Shown: one piece after another, positions 45,870 to 58,489 of the stretch
How the letters are laid out: each line of letters begins with the position of its first letter
Position numbering within the stretch: the stretch's first letter is position 1
Assembly (NCBI GenBank): GCA_030765065.1
Contig: CM060978.1
Span: 111,037,192 to 111,101,191 of the forward strand
DNA: 64,000 nucleotides
Direction: 5' to 3'
DNA from: Deroplatys truncata
Lineage: Eukaryota; Arthropoda; Insecta; Mantodea; Mantidae
Position numbers and translations under genes: made by a program
Notes under the pieces: generated by a model
The model's database searches: none
What the model saw: only the letters and a program-made list of their open reading frames with translations
Told to the model about the DNA's origin: nothing

Positions 45870-46080
45870 CACAAGTTTTTTTAGTTCCATTTATACCTCG
45901 CCATTAATTACATTGGTCTTATCGGCAGCCTTCCTTTTGGAACATATTGCCTGTTGGCAATTGTGTTAACTTGTATTTTCTTGTCGTTGGGTTTCCTGCA
46001 CCTTTTGGGTTTTAATCATTAGATCACATACACACACATTCACACTCTCATTCATACTTCCACACTCTGGGGAGGATGAA
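45870..46080 (-). repeat. SINE 3' part, same family as 58010-58325
   Basis: Shares AGTTCCATTTATACC, CGCCATTAATTACA, TGGAACATATTGCCTG, GTGTTAACTTGTATTT and TTGGGTTTC with the unit at 58010-58325, in the same orientation. The tRNA-like head is missing here. A GT-TIR repeat fragment replaces it to the right. Confidence 0.65.
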
Positions 46081-46084
46081 CGAT

Positions 46085-46262
46085 TTTAGTTTTTTGAGTT
46101 GTGCTGTTCTCTCCTTCTCCCCCGCTCCCTCTCTTACAAATAGACTTTTCTAAAAATACATTTTTGGGTCCCGGGAACTTCAAAACGTGTATTTTCGGCG
46201 AAATCTGAGTGGAATTTTTTGGTGAAATGTAATCCTTCGTCTATGTACTTACTATAGGGAGG
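46085..46262 (-). repeat. GT-TIR dispersed repeat, 5' end fragment
   Basis: Reading forward: GAGTTGTGCTGTTCTCTC, AAATACATTTTTGG, GCGAAATCTGAGTGGAATTT, then ACTTACTATAGGG near the tip. These are the reverse complement of the repeat's 5' third. The microsatellite position holds a worn CT-rich run. Confidence 0.55.
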
Positions 46263-46577
46263 TATAGAGATATCTGGTCATTACAACGGCCTGTGCGCGT
46301 TAATTGTTAAGAAGATGCGTTGCAAAATCGAACACAACGGTCATTGCATATTTGCATTGCGTATGTTTGGAGTGAACAACACTCCAATCCTCTGCTAGCT
46401 GCAAGATATTGTTTCCAATTCCAGTGATAATAATACTCACTTATCTAAAATCTAGTAATTTTGCTCGGTAAGTTGCCAGTTTTGAAGAGTGTGGCTACTC
46501 TGAGAGACAGTAATCTGTACACTTAACACCACAACGCTAACGTCGCTGGTTCTGCTAGTTTGAATATGCAAGACTAA

Positions 46578-47666
46578 TGGCCGTTTGCAGCATTCTCGTT
46601 AAACAAACCATTCAGTGACCTTCAGCTTACCGCGGTAAGAATTTGACCGGGGTAATCATCACACAGCGGAGCACCAATGTTCACCGCAGTTTAGGTGACC
46701 GTGCTTACCTGGCAGGCGCTCACCTTGGTTGAGCGCACCGTTCATTGCAGGTAAACTGTACTGAACGCACCCGGGTGCACATCACGTCGTCTCTTTTTCA
46801 CGTGTTTTTCCTCTTTGCTGAAGCGCATGCATGTACTTTTTAAGCACGCAATGGAGGAAAGCAAAAGCAGATCCAAGTTTCTCTAATATGTTATTAAATT
46901 TAACATGCAGTTCTTAAGAAAATATAGAATGCACAGAGATAGAAACAATAACTATTATATATTTTTTATCTATCGTTTCACGTTTAAGTTCCATTTAGCT
47001 TAGTCGACATTCACCCACTGAAAGAGAGGCAGAAATGAAAGAAGAAGAAAAAAATATTACCCATAGACAATAGTGGAACTCGGAACCTCTTGAGTATGAG
47101 GCTCACATGTTACCTCCACACTACGATGACTGTTCCAGATTCTACCCTTCCGCAATGACCTCCTTAGGTTATAGGATTCTTATATCTGTGCAATTAATGT
47201 ACCTAATATTCCGAAAATGTACTAATTACATTAAATCCATTTATTGCTCTGCTTATTTCTGCCTTGATTTTTGCAACTATGCTTCGACTAATATAATTAT
47301 TATATGAAACGCCGTGATTGTGTGGATTTTCGTCACATCTTGGGTCAGGATATTTAAGGCATCTGTCGACAAAAAGCCTTAAGGCATTAAAAACTACAAA
47401 GCACATTAAAGTAACCTTATCAGTATGCATTTATTGGCGAAACTGGTGTGTTTCTCTTGGGTGAGAATTCTAACCTACACCGTTCCGCCATTTTAACATT
47501 TCAACACAAGTGAAGTTCGAGATAATCGACGAAAACCAGTCGTTCATGGACGGTCAGATTTAACCGCGGTAAAATCCTCGATAAGCTTTTACCGTCGTCG
47601 ATGCACCACAAATGATCCATATTTTTACTACGGTAAAATCTTAATCGAGAATGGTGCACACGGCCA
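46578..47666. mobile_element. PIF/Harbinger-like nonautonomous element
   Basis: The left tip is TGGCCGTTTGCAGCATTCTC. The right tip read on the other strand is TGGCCGTGTGCACCATTCTC. They match over about 24 bases with few mismatches. TAA flanks both sides (46575-46577 and 47667-47669), the 3-bp duplication typical of PIF/Harbinger. Internal sub-terminal sequence has repeated ACCGCGGT and TACCG motifs at both ends. No transposase frame is recognisable. A tRNA-like minus-strand patch near 47065-47125 suggests a SINE inside. Confidence 0.8.
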
Positions 47667-47669
47667 TAA

Positions 47670-50007
47670 GTTATCCTTTGTATATTTATCATAGTAACGC
47701 GGTTAAACGAAGACAAAATCACCAAACTCAACATACAGGTGCAAAATGTGTTAGCTTGAAATCTCCTTACATGTAGTATTTTTTCGAAAAAGTCGAGATA
47801 TAATTGCATTTCATGCAATTTTGCCAAAAGATATGCAAGAAAACATATTGAAATGCTATACATTTTCATAAAAGTTTTAAGCAGTGAAGCGGTAGCCAGA
47901 TAGACGTTTAAAGCTTATTCTAAAAGTGGTTCCAAGTAGATATGTGCCGTATGTTTTGAGAAATATGTACCTCAAACATAAAAGTTGAAACTTCCTCCTG
48001 TACTCTGATCTTACCTGTCAAACTTCAAGAAACATAAAGCTTTAGTATGTTTGCACGTCAACAAGCTCGCAGGAATGTAGCTTTTCTTAACGTGTTCGTT
48101 AGTTACGTCAGTTATTGCTGAAATCAGTTTATTTTTAGATGTGTTATGCACATTTTTAGCCGATAACTGTAAATCATCACGCACAAAGTGTTCTTGTCCG
48201 GGCAGAAGTTCTAATTATTTCTGATTATTTTTGCTGTCGGAACTTTCATCTTCAAACTGCTTTGCACTGCAGAAAATCCTTCAAATTTGTGTTAGTTTCC
48301 AGAGAGAGATATTGACTGAAATCAAAACATTACACAATTCCTTGAATGACTGATGTTACGAGTTGTTGGCATAGTCTGAGCATTAACTGTTAGACGGATG
48401 ACTCCCTTTTATAAGAATTCTTTGACAGTACGTACATGTTTGCTGCGTTTGTTATGCTACTGCGCTGGGAATCTCTAATCTGCTACCACCTGAGCTCCAC
48501 TTACGTCATAAATCACGTCTCAATCTTCGTTTTTTAATTGTATTCTTTAAATAGCTTTGTATTGTTTAAGAATGCGTACGAGTATAGTATAAGTACCCAC
48601 TTCGCTTCTCTTCCATTTCGTTTTTAAAGGAAACAAGGTAAGCCACGTATAGTTGCAGCACATATTTGCTGTTGTTGTTTGCGAGCGCAGTACAACTACT
48701 TAGAAAAGACAGTGCCATTTACGGCTGTGTCAGTTGGCACGTGGCACTCAAGGCTCTTCACGAGACATTCATCCCATACTCGATATCTGGTTGGACCACT
48801 TGTTGAGATTTTGTTTCTATAAACAAATTCAAGGTCTTCATGGATTTGCTTTCTTCGTCGTCTTCCTCCCTTCTACGCCCAAAACTTCTTAACATTCAGC
48901 GAGGGTGCGGCGCTGCTTCAGAAGCGGACCTTGAATCGATGCCAGCCGAACTCTGGAGGGACTGGGATGCATACGTAGCTTCTTCCAAGGCCATCCACCA
49001 GCAATGATGTAGCCACTGTCCCAGGCTGGTGCCACTGACAGTTAATGCTATAGTTTACGGGTGATTTATGGGCGGAGAAATTGTTTTTGTTTGAAGAGTC
49101 CATGCTAGTTTGGATTAGTGAAGGAGCTATAATAGCATACATTTTCTCATCATTATTCATTAGATATAAATATACGTTTGCTTTCAAATTTAGACAGCTA
49201 ATGGATTGCAAAATGTTAATCATTATTATGCTTTAGAGTAATGAACTGATGCTGCCAATTAGGAAAGCGAAGTACTTGTGAGTGGATTTAGAAGCGTTCG
49301 TATAAGAAACTGTACAAGTCTTTTTTTGGTAATACATCAGGCTCCGAAAGCTCCTGTATGGCTTAGTGGAGTGGTTTTAAAGTTCAAGTATTTAAGACAA
49401 AACCTAACCTGCATAACTGAATATGCGATACATGAAAGGTTACTCTTAAAAACCACCTAAAGAAGAAAAAGGGTGCAGAAAGTGTAGATAGAAATCTCCA
49501 ATTCTTTGTTCATATGGAAATCATCATCGCCCACCTCCTTGGTGTAATGGATAAACCTTTTTCCCTTATCTGAAAAGATAAATTTCCAATAGATTTCACC
49601 GTTTCAGACCTGAGGCTCAATAATCACTACTACATTATTCATGGTCTCTGCAGACTGAGATATGAAGGACGTTAAATCTTAAAAAAAAAAAAAAAAAAAT
49701 AAATAAATAAATAAAAAACTGCTTGTTTCAGGGTCCATAGAAGACAAATATTTTTGTTGCTAGGTTTGTACATTAGTGCATATTTTATGAGTTTTTTTTT
49801 TAAAGGTTTCTTCAAGATTCCCTTGTTAAAGAACACTTCAAGTTTTTCGGAGCATTTGCCATCAAACCTATCATCCAATTTGGGACATATAGGAACCTTT
49901 AGCAAGGTGTCATGTTGTAATGAATATTAGCTCAACTTACGCTAAATGACACTAAAGATAAGCAAGCCTTAGTTAAATGTGAAAATGGCCACCATTTTGC
50001 TCAGCAT
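47670..50007. other. Noncoding stretch with an A-rich tract
   Basis: A poly(A) run followed by AAAT units at 49680-49716 looks like a retroposon tail, but no head was found on either side. The minus-strand frame at 48918-49223 has no recognised domain. A tRNA-like CCACCTCCTTGGTGTAATGG near 49530 may be the head of a worn SINE. Confidence 0.4.
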
Positions 50008-50110
50008 ATGAGGTTCTTTTACGTACAAATAAACATCACCAGGGTCTTTACTTTCTCAACAAAGGAAGCCACATTACGGATTTTTATACTCCCAAACATT
50101 AAACACCATG
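50008..50110 (-). repeat. SINE fragment, same family as 33370-33655
   Basis: Shares GAGGTTCTTTTACGT, CTTTACTT.C...AGGAAGCCA and a GATTTTT...CCC stretch with the SINE inside the polB relic, in the same orientation. The head is absent. Confidence 0.55.
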
Positions 50111-50322
50111 CTGCTAGTTATTGCTGATGAGCAGGTGCTTGGAACAGGTAGTCGCATGCCCGTCACTGATAGCAAGTGTAAAGGTGAGTACGAAACAAAA
50201 TTTGGTAGACTGCTCTCTAAAATAGTGACCTACAGAAGCTGAGGAAGATTAGTTTACTATACCCGGGGGTGATGTGGACGTGAATACCATTCATTTTCAG
50301 GCAGCAATTTATATCACAAAAA

Positions 50323-51187
50323 TGTAAATGCCAGAGTGATTATAGTGTAAATAAGCATTATTGTATGACATTGATTTGAGATGTTTGTTAATTATAAGCA
50401 TTGTTAGGAAATAAGTTTACACGACCTAACTGAAACTGACAATAGGAGCGGGCAACAATGAGCGAGGGGGTGAGTTGTTTATTAATTAGAAGAGACAAGC
50501 AAATGACGTCAGATTAGCGCGCTTTTCTGTAGAAATGGAGGGAATATCTTCCCTAGAGCATATGTGTCCATAATTTTGATTGTATGTAAAATAGACGCTA
50601 ATGTTGGCGCGTTTTATTAACCAATAGCAGCTCGGTTATAATCTTTAGGCATTTTGGGTGAGGGAGTATAAATTCCGTGCCAGAGACAGGTTTCGCTCAG
50701 TCCAACAGAAGGATTCGCGGGTAATACGTCGTGCAGTCCAACTGAATCATACCAAGGTTATACGTCGCTCAGTTCATCAGAATCATTCGCGGGTTACACG
50801 TCGCACAGTTTAACAGAATCTCTCGCGTCGTAAAGTTAGTTATAAATGTGAAATATGCGAATTAATAATGTGCAGCAAATAAGTGATTATAGTAACATAA
50901 AAAATATAACAGTTTCAGTCGGGCGTGTATCAAGAATAATTATGTGAAATGAATAAAGTGTGACGGCAATAAAAGTGTAAAAACAAATTCTTTTATCAGT
51001 GTTATCTTTCAGTAATAAATCCTTTCCGTTTACACACCCTGTTTAAGAGATATGCTCGACTGAGAAATAATAGCTAGCCGGAGCACAATGAACCCAAAAT
51101 GCAAAATAATAAAACAATAACAGGCGCTCAGCAATAAGATAACACGAAGTTACTGCGACAAATTGGCTCCCATACGTGGGGCAGATA
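50323..51187 (+). mobile_element. LTR and primer-binding site of family A, otherwise lost
   Basis: The LTR begins TGTAAATGCCAGAG at 50323 and ends TACTGCGACA at 51160. It is followed by TTGGCTCCCATACGTGGGGC (51163-51182), and similarity to element A stops soon after. At about 838 bp it is longer than the LTR at 23295-24098 because it holds about three copies of the AACAGAATC/TTACACGTCG unit where the other has about two. The TATA box region is GAGTATAAATTCC. It is a fossil remnant with no coding part. Confidence 0.85.
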
Positions 51188-51189
51188 AA

Positions 51190-53750
51190 CATGAAGCATT
51201 TTCCAACTACCAACAAATATCTACTTCAATTTGGCACATTTTAGTTTTGTTTTCTCACGTCGTGTGATGTTAAAAGACCCCTTTCGACTACGTCTCACAT
51301 TTCCAAACTCGTTCTGCAAAGGTGTACTTACCGCACTTGTGTCGGAATATTATTCCTTTTGAACAGAGTATACAAAAATCCATCTGACGTGTAAAAAGGG
51401 GCAACCTTGGCAACTCATCTTTAGAGCTTGGCAGCGGAAAAACTATATGGAAAGCAAATGAAACATGATAGTCTGCAACACTAATGAAAATGGTTAAACT
51501 AGCAGTGAATAAGTTATGTAAGCACAATACGAGTCTTTTAACGAATTTGCAGAAACAAAATTCAGTAGGTGGGATAAAATGAAAGGGCGAAAAGAAAACG
51601 AGAAAGCTGTGGCGATTGACAGTTGTGAATTATTGAAATTAGCGATCTTTTTACACCGCTTACCTCGTTGATTGATGAGCTATTTATCGTAGAATGAGTG
51701 AATCTCGTTTAGAGAGAGGCCTCTTCAGGGCCGCCATCGCAGCATTTGTATTCTGAGTTAGAGGTTAAGTTCGAGGTCAGTTTGACATTTGCAAGTGCCT
51801 GAAGGTACCCGGCTTTTACGTTCTTAGAAACTCAACAGATCATCTAAATCCAAGTATTCGCTATCGGCTAATCTTTACGTCGCTGCTGGAGAACAAGGAC
51901 GGCTGCCAGGAGCGGAGCTTTGTTAGAGAGATACGTAATATGATTGTGTTTAGTTCACTTACTGTCCAGAAACACTTACTTCATTGAGCCTTTTTGGTTA
52001 ACTGTTTCATTTCTCCATGGCTGATTAGAAAGTGCTTTCGCTGGTCCAGCATTTTAAGAACCTGCTCCAAGGCGGATGGCGGCGCCATCCAAGGCCGAGC
52101 TCTGACAGGCAGAATAAACTTACAGCATTCTTAGTCTCCACTATTAGCTTATTTTCTTTCATATTTGCCTAATATGTTGTATTCAAAACGTCTAGCTTTA
52201 ATAGAGAAGAGGGGGAGATGTCTTTGAGATGTTAAAATACAAAACTGGGCAAGACAGGTCCGTCACTACAAATCCTTAATTATCATCTGGTTTTCACATC
52301 CCTTCGCCTCTATTCGAGTCATTTTCCTTAAAATTGTCTATCATTTGGTGCTTTCTTTTGTCCGGAATCTTACGCATATTCATCATTTTTTCCAATGCGT
52401 CTCTTATCAGCAATTCCTTCTCATACAATGCCAGTCAATTTATTTTCCTCTTCCTGGTCAATTAAGTACTCTTGTTCCGTCTATTTTGTCTAAAAACAAC
52501 GCCAATACATATTTGTCTCCATGATTTACTCTATTAATTTTCTAATCTACATTCCAAATGTTCCCAAACGCTTATCTTTACGTAGCCGAGATGTCGAACT
52601 TTCATTGTCACACCCTACACGGACCACTTCACTAATTGCTTCTTTAGTGCTCTCTTCTAGGGTTCACAGAACATGTTTCTATGAAAAGTTTTCCTTGTCA
52701 TCTTCTGAATTGTTGGCAGCACCTCACGCCTACGCTAAACAATATACATACGCACGCACGCGTTTGTATATAGTTAAATTCCCTCATAATATCTTAAGTG
52801 TACGGAAATAATAATGACTGAGTGGTCCAACTAGCCTTGTGTCCGAAGAGCTGAAGAATTTACTCAGCATTTGTCTGTTTTGGATAGGTATAAATTCCGA
52901 ATAAATCTTATTCGGACAACTCGCCACACTCGAGATTCGAACCGGAGTTCTCTGGAGACAGATATGCTAGTTAGTATATGACTATGACATTTATTAATTA
53001 ATTCATCGCGATAATAAAATAAATACCAATATATAAATGTATATATGTGTGTGCGGGCGCGCGCGTTGCATTTACTAATGGCCTGAAAACAAAATGATGG
53101 CCTGCCAAACACTCTAAATGATACAATTTTAACAAAAGAATGTTTCTAGTAACAAACTCACACAGCGTCTTCTACTGGCCTCAAATAGTACCTAAAAGTT
53201 ATAGCGTTATCTAGTGCACTCCTACCTACTCTCGAAGCAGTTTAATGTAACTGATTTTCGTTATTGATGTTTAGTTTGTCAATTTGCGTTACATAAACTT
53301 CTACCTCTGAAGACAGTGAGGTCGAGCGAGAGGGAGAGGAAGAGTGAGACAGCAAAACTATGTCTTCCATTTGTTTCAATAAAACAAAAAACAAACACGT
53401 CTAAAGGAATTGCTTTCACGTTCTCGGCAATAACACTGACCATTAAATAAGAAAACGTGCACGCAAAGTAAGTAAAACTGCAGGTATATTACAAACAACC
53501 GCATAATTATAGAACATTCTCTCACAAATCGAGAAGTTATGCGGAGAAGCAAAATTGTAAGTAATAGCAGATTAATACGTTAAGTGGCTGAATGCATTGG
53601 TGCCGAAACAGTGTAAACGACAGAATAACAATAATATATTTTCGGAGCAATTCAGGGAACATTAAGATGACAAAACACTCAAATTAAATAATAATTTAAA
53701 TAACTTTTAAAACTTTAAAAATGTTGAAAGCCTTATTTCTTTTTAAATAC
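51190..53750. other. Noncoding stretch, nothing firmly recognised
   Basis: A weak tRNA-like B box on the minus strand lies near 52932-52945 (GGTTCGAATCTCG). An alternating GC tract is at about 53054-53066. Frames here lack motifs. Confidence 0.4.
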
Positions 53751-53752
53751 TT

Positions 53753-53753
53753 C

Positions 53754-53818
<65 letters not shown>
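53753..53818. repeat. Mirrored (CA)n-(GT)n microsatellite, a simple-sequence palindrome
   Basis: About 13 CA units run directly into GTGTGTCTGTGTGTGT, so the two halves can pair as a long hairpin with almost no loop. Confidence 0.9.
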
Positions 53819-53821
<3 letters not shown>

Positions 53822-55655
53822 GATTTATCTATATGCGTTCAACCCCATTTTAGTTACATTTTTATTAAACATTTCAAAATATTGGTTGAAAAAAACTGCA
53901 TTTGGATTTTAAATAATATGCATAGTCTCTTATATTTGTGATTTTTAAATATGTCCGTTCTCGTTTAATTGCAAAATTTTTGTATACTACTCTATAAACT
54001 GTACTATTTTGTATATAAATAGCATTTTAGTATAAAAATTGTGCAAATATGCAAATTCGTATTTGCAGAAATTGAAAAAGCTTAAAATTTGACATTCGTG
54101 AGCATATTTTTGAAAACACAGTGAAAAATATGAACAGTTATTTCAATCTACGGAAAACAATTCAGAAATATTGGCGTTTAACTGTGGACTTTTAAAATTT
54201 CAGCTCATATGCTGCGTTTGGATGCAAATTCGTTTAACCGATAAAGTTAAAACAGATATGAAGAATAAAGCATAAATTAAAGTCTTAACGATATTTTTAA
54301 GAACAATACCGACAAATGTTGCGAATATACATAATGTGACTAGAAGATAACAGATTAACAGAGTCAATTTGTGAAAAAACAATGGTTATTGGAAGAAAAA
54401 AAATTAACTACCAGTTAAAGCCTAATCCATCTAGGGTTTTTTCTAGGTTTTCCTCAGTCCTCAATACTGGTAAATGCCGCGGAGGTACCGGCGTTAGGAA
54501 GGAACGCTTCCTTACCAAATTTATTTTCCCAATAATCATTTAATTTCATGGATCGCCAGTGTCACCGTCGTTCTGCATTAAGAACGGTCGTTAAACGCTA
54601 TTACACACATGATGTGCGAAACTTCTTACAACGTTACTATTCGTAATTAATGTTCCCTTTAGAATGTCTCTAGGAGTTTAATAAAAGTCTTCACTCTCCT
54701 GTGAAGCGTCTACACTTCGTAAACATGTCTTCTACGCTAATCGAAGTCTCTCAAACGTCCAGGAAGGTAAAGGAGCCAAGTCTAGAGTTTTGTGGTAGAG
54801 CCCGGGAGTTTGACAACCCGCCAAGCTAAACCAACTTATTGCACCGGCAGGCAGTGAAACAGTCAAGTACACGCGAACTTTTTCTCTTCACGTTCGGAAA
54901 CGACACTATGGTTCTGAATGCTATAAGTAATTACGAAACGTATTAAAACAGCTGTATTATCAACATCTTTATCTTTAATTAAAAATCAACCAGCCGGATC
55001 CCAGGAACAAAACAATACCGTGATGCAACTGCATGCTGACTTGAAAGATATTTATGATCTTTCTGCGATTAAGATTTCAGATTCAGAAAACCTGCTTCAC
55101 GTTTAATTAATGTTATTCAGTTAAACTCTTTTATCTTTTTATCGCATACGGCATCGGTTAACAAATCTCTTACAAAAGGAATGCCGGTCGCATTCTTGTT
55201 CCGGGCGTGATGGCGCAGTTAGGCCACGAATAGAACTCCATTTCCTAGTTTTGACGGCTGTTTAATCAGCATGTAAAGTACTGCGATACGTCGCCTTTAA
55301 CTGTTTATCTCGCGATGGACACAAGAAACGGTAAATGACGTTGTCTCTAGCCATCCAATTTAAACTCAACAATGTTTCCAATAATGATAATGCGTTCTGC
55401 ATCTTGGTATAACGCAGATGACAAATTCTCCTGGATAAAACATATTGATTATATCAGCAAACTTCCAAAGCAATCGATCTGCTTAAAATTTGAGGCAAAG
55501 CTACTTGCCTACCTTTTCTCATAACATATTCTCTCATTCTAACTATCCTGGGCGATAACAAAGTAAATAATCTTAAAATTACAGAAAACAATCTGATGTT
55601 GCATTCACATTCTCTACCATTTAACGTTTATTAGTGGGTATACTAATTGCTCTTA
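53819..55655. other. Noncoding stretch with a possible SINE scrap
   Basis: About 54432-54545 has GGTTTTCCTCAGTCC and GGTAAATGCCG, reminiscent of insect SINE bodies but too worn to assign. The rest holds nothing that I recognise. Confidence 0.35.
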
Positions 55656-55659
55656 CGAA

Positions 55660-56381
55660 AGTTTATTTTTCTATCTACTTCATTTTAATTAAGATAAACC
55701 TTTGCAGAAGTAGCTACATTACACATTTCGTTAGGACACAAAACGAACAGCGATAGTCAAATGTTTAAAACTGGACGCCATATGCTGGCCTTAAAATTTC
55801 ATACTGTTTCTATGCAATCGCAAGAAACAACTGATAATCGATGGGATCTAAATGAACGACAAGCCATTGAACAAATGGAACCATTAATAACCGATATCTC
55901 GGAAATGGGCGAGGCCACAAAAAGTTATTTTATATAAATTGTGTGTCTTAAAGAGACCTAGATTTTTCGTGTAGTACGTTTTCGTCTATCGCTTAACGTT
56001 TACCAGTTATACAAAATTCCTTCCGAATAAAGAGGACTTCACAGTCAATTCACAGAAATTTAAAAACATACATTTTATTTGTCATATAAATACGACTTTA
56101 ATCAAAATCGTTAAGTCATTTATTAGAAAATCAACAATTTTGAAAAATCTTATATGTAAAGCGTAGTTTGGAGTTGGAGAATTTGATGAAAATATTCGCG
56201 TCGCCTAAATACCAAGTTTTCGTTTTTCAGTTATGCTGTTCAAGGACATGCCTGGAACTGTTTCTAAACAATGTTTTTATTCAGGGGGCCTCAAAACACG
56301 TATTTTTTATGAAATCTCGGTATCGAATTTTTGGGTGGAATGCAATACTTCTCTACCTATTAGGTACGTGGTAGAGAAAGT
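55660..56381 (-). repeat. GT-TIR dispersed repeat, inverted copy without a microsatellite
   Basis: The right tip is GTAGAGAAAGT at 56371-56381, the reverse complement of the family's ACTTTCTCTAC start. Reading left from there come CCACCCAAAAATTCGATACC, GATTTCATAAAAAATACGTG, then the AACTGAAAAACG neighbourhood where other copies carry GT. The distal part includes TTCGGAAGGAATTTTGTATA-like sequence. The left tip near 55660 is worn. Confidence 0.7.
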
Positions 56382-56576
56382 AAAAAGCACTACAAACTGT
56401 ATCTGAGCACATAGAATGCAACTAAATATGAAGGTAACCTCTGCGAAAGTGAAAAACGCAATAACGTTCAAGAAATAATTATTTCCCTTAGTTCCTGAGC
56501 TATAGTTGCTATCTATTTGGTGCAATAGTTTACTCATTCCATATATTATTACTTTATTCTTTTTGCTATTAATAAT

Positions 56577-56598
56577 CATTATTATGATTATGATTATG

Positions 56599-56634
<36 letters not shown>
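56577..56634. repeat. (ATT)n microsatellite
   Basis: Roughly 17 ATT units, the first few with G interruptions. Similar (ATT)n runs lie at 57508-57534 and 58359-58396. Confidence 0.9.
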
Positions 56635-56636
<2 letters not shown>

Positions 56637-56789
56637 ATACTTCAGTATCCTTTAAGTAGGAAAGAAGAAAAATGACTGTAGCTCAGAAAGTAAGCGAAAT
56701 ATATATGTTTATATGACGTTTTAGCTTGTTTTATGTCCTCTATTAATCCTTTATGGGTTTCCCTCATGCACTTGGCAACACCGAGCGAG

Positions 56790-57260
56790 AAGACTCCCCG
56801 GTAACGTGTGAGCTTCGCATTCGGAAGCTACCAGGTTCGATTCCCGGCGACAGCCCACTCTGACTATGGGTTTTTCTGGTTTCCCCGAGTCGGTAGGTGA
56901 ATGCTGGGGTGTTCCTCTACTACCACGACTTTCCTGTACCGATCATCTCCACCATCATGTGTTTCAGGGCTGAAGGACGAGGCGGCAGTGTTCGGCGTGT
57001 TGCAGCTGGGCGGTGGAGGCGAGCTTTGTGACGGTTTCTTCCTGGCGTCGGTCGAACTGCTCAGCTAGATTCCGCCTCCGGATGCTCTTGTAGAGCCCGT
57101 CCATGCTTGCGCACGTCGCCCTTAGGATCTGATCGCCTTCGGGTCTCTTCTCTACTCTTCCTCCCTGGGATCACGTTCGAAGGAAAAAGAACCTAATTGC
57201 GGTGCCCTGCCCCGGTTTCGAGAGCCCTCCGTAATATGTACCTTTACTTTTTACACCCCG
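56790..57260 (+). mobile_element. tRNA-derived SINE related to the cluster at 43147-44165
   Basis: The head has CCCCGGTAACGTGTGAGC and the B box AGGTTCGATTCCCGG (about 56832). The body has GGTTTCCCCGAGTCGGTAGG, GAATGCTGGGGTGTTC and TCATGTGTTTCAGGGCTGA. The distal part has CGCCTTCGGGTCTCTT and CCTGCCCCGG. It aligns by eye with 43147-43375 and 43990-44150. Confidence 0.8.
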
Positions 57261-57504
57261 TAATTCCCATTGTAAAATTATTGACAATACGTACATTTAA
57301 AAAAATAAAATAAATCGATTAAGTGTTCCATCTCCTATTATATAATCTTCACTATACAAAATTACTAAAGAAGAAATTCATATAACAAAACTTACTAATG
57401 TAATCGTTTAAACAATTATTAATTTATGCATATATCGCAATTTAGTTAAGACTAGAAGTTACTTTAATCCGTCTTAGTAGTACACACATAAATCTTCGAA
57501 GATA

Positions 57505-57535
<31 letters not shown>

Positions 57536-58009
57536 TCGCTGATAAATTTTTAATAGAACGTGTGTTGTGTTCACTAGAAGTAAGTTTAGTCAATAAATTA
57601 TTGCAAGCAGCAGTGAATGTAAACGCAGTCTAAGAGTTAATATTGTAATATATGATTAGCTAATTTAAACTCTCTGCTATTCTATTGGTTCAGTGCCGTG
57701 GCTCAAGTTGACGTGCGCTGCTCCAGCTCCCGGCCTTGTAATGCACTTAGATTTGAGCACACTCATTGTGGTGCAGATTTTTCGACGCATGCGTAAAACC
57801 GCTTACCATAGTAAGGAACATGTGTAGCCACGATTGGTAGCGATGAGGGGAGGGGTTAAAATAACATTTTTCTTCTAGGGTACACGTGGTGCTGACCACA
57901 TCTTCCGTATCGCTTGGAAATCGCTCACCTCTGCCGTAGATCTGAGACGGCAGGCGGTCTGGTATGCCTTAGCCCTTTATGATTTTCCTGCCACACACGA
58001 CCCATAACA
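57261..58009. other. Noncoding stretch with (ATT)n
   Basis: (ATT)n at 57508-57534. The remainder is unassigned. Confidence 0.5.
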
Positions 58010-58325
58010 TAGAGAAGTTCAGTTTCTTAAAGTTCCATTTATACACCACCATTAACTATAATGGTCTAATCTAATATGTTCCTTGGAACATATTATTGCC
58101 TATGTCAATGGTGTTAATTCGTATTTGCTTGGCTTGGGTTTCTAATAAACTTTACTTTTAAATATTTAGATTGTACACACATTCATGCTCTCGTTCCTAC
58201 TTTCAGATCTGGGGAAGATAGGGAATGATCTTGGCCAGAGAAAAATCCCCCTCCCTAGCCGGGAATCGAGCCGGTTACCACTCGCACAGCAGGCAGCTGC
58301 TCTACCGACGAGCTACGGGGCCAAC
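58010..58325 (-). mobile_element. tRNA-derived SINE with a recognisable head
   Basis: On the minus strand the head GGCCCCGTAGCTCGTCGGTA is followed by GAGCAGCTGCCTGCTGTGCG and the B box CGGCTCGATTCCCGGC, close to a normal tRNA layout. The body continues left to about 58010 and is shared with 45870-46080. It is a SINE rather than a tRNA gene because the tRNA-like part runs straight into the body. Confidence 0.8.
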
Positions 58326-58355
58326 CATTTCAGTAGCATTTAGATATTTTGGAGC

Positions 58356-58395
<40 letters not shown>

Positions 58396-58489
58396 TAGTT
58401 TTAAACTTACAGAATGCCTTGACAAAACTTTACTGTTTTTACGGCTTAGCTAAGATAGGGGCCCTATTTGCATTGTACCAATAGATCTA

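Noticed and set aside
47501-47869. A 122-residue minus-strand frame
   Set aside because: It crosses the right end of the PIF/Harbinger-like element and antisenses its TIR, so it is unlikely to be a real gene.
48918-49223. A 101-residue minus-strand frame
   Set aside because: It looks somewhat protein-like (PPEFGWHRFKV) but I recognise no family and see no neighbouring exons. Left uncalled.
58258-58325. A nearly complete tRNA gene on the minus strand
   Set aside because: The tRNA-like part continues into a SINE body shared with 45870-46080, so it is a SINE promoter region. The tRNA-like patches at 3985, 33600, 42400, 43200, 56800 and 62050 were judged the same way.
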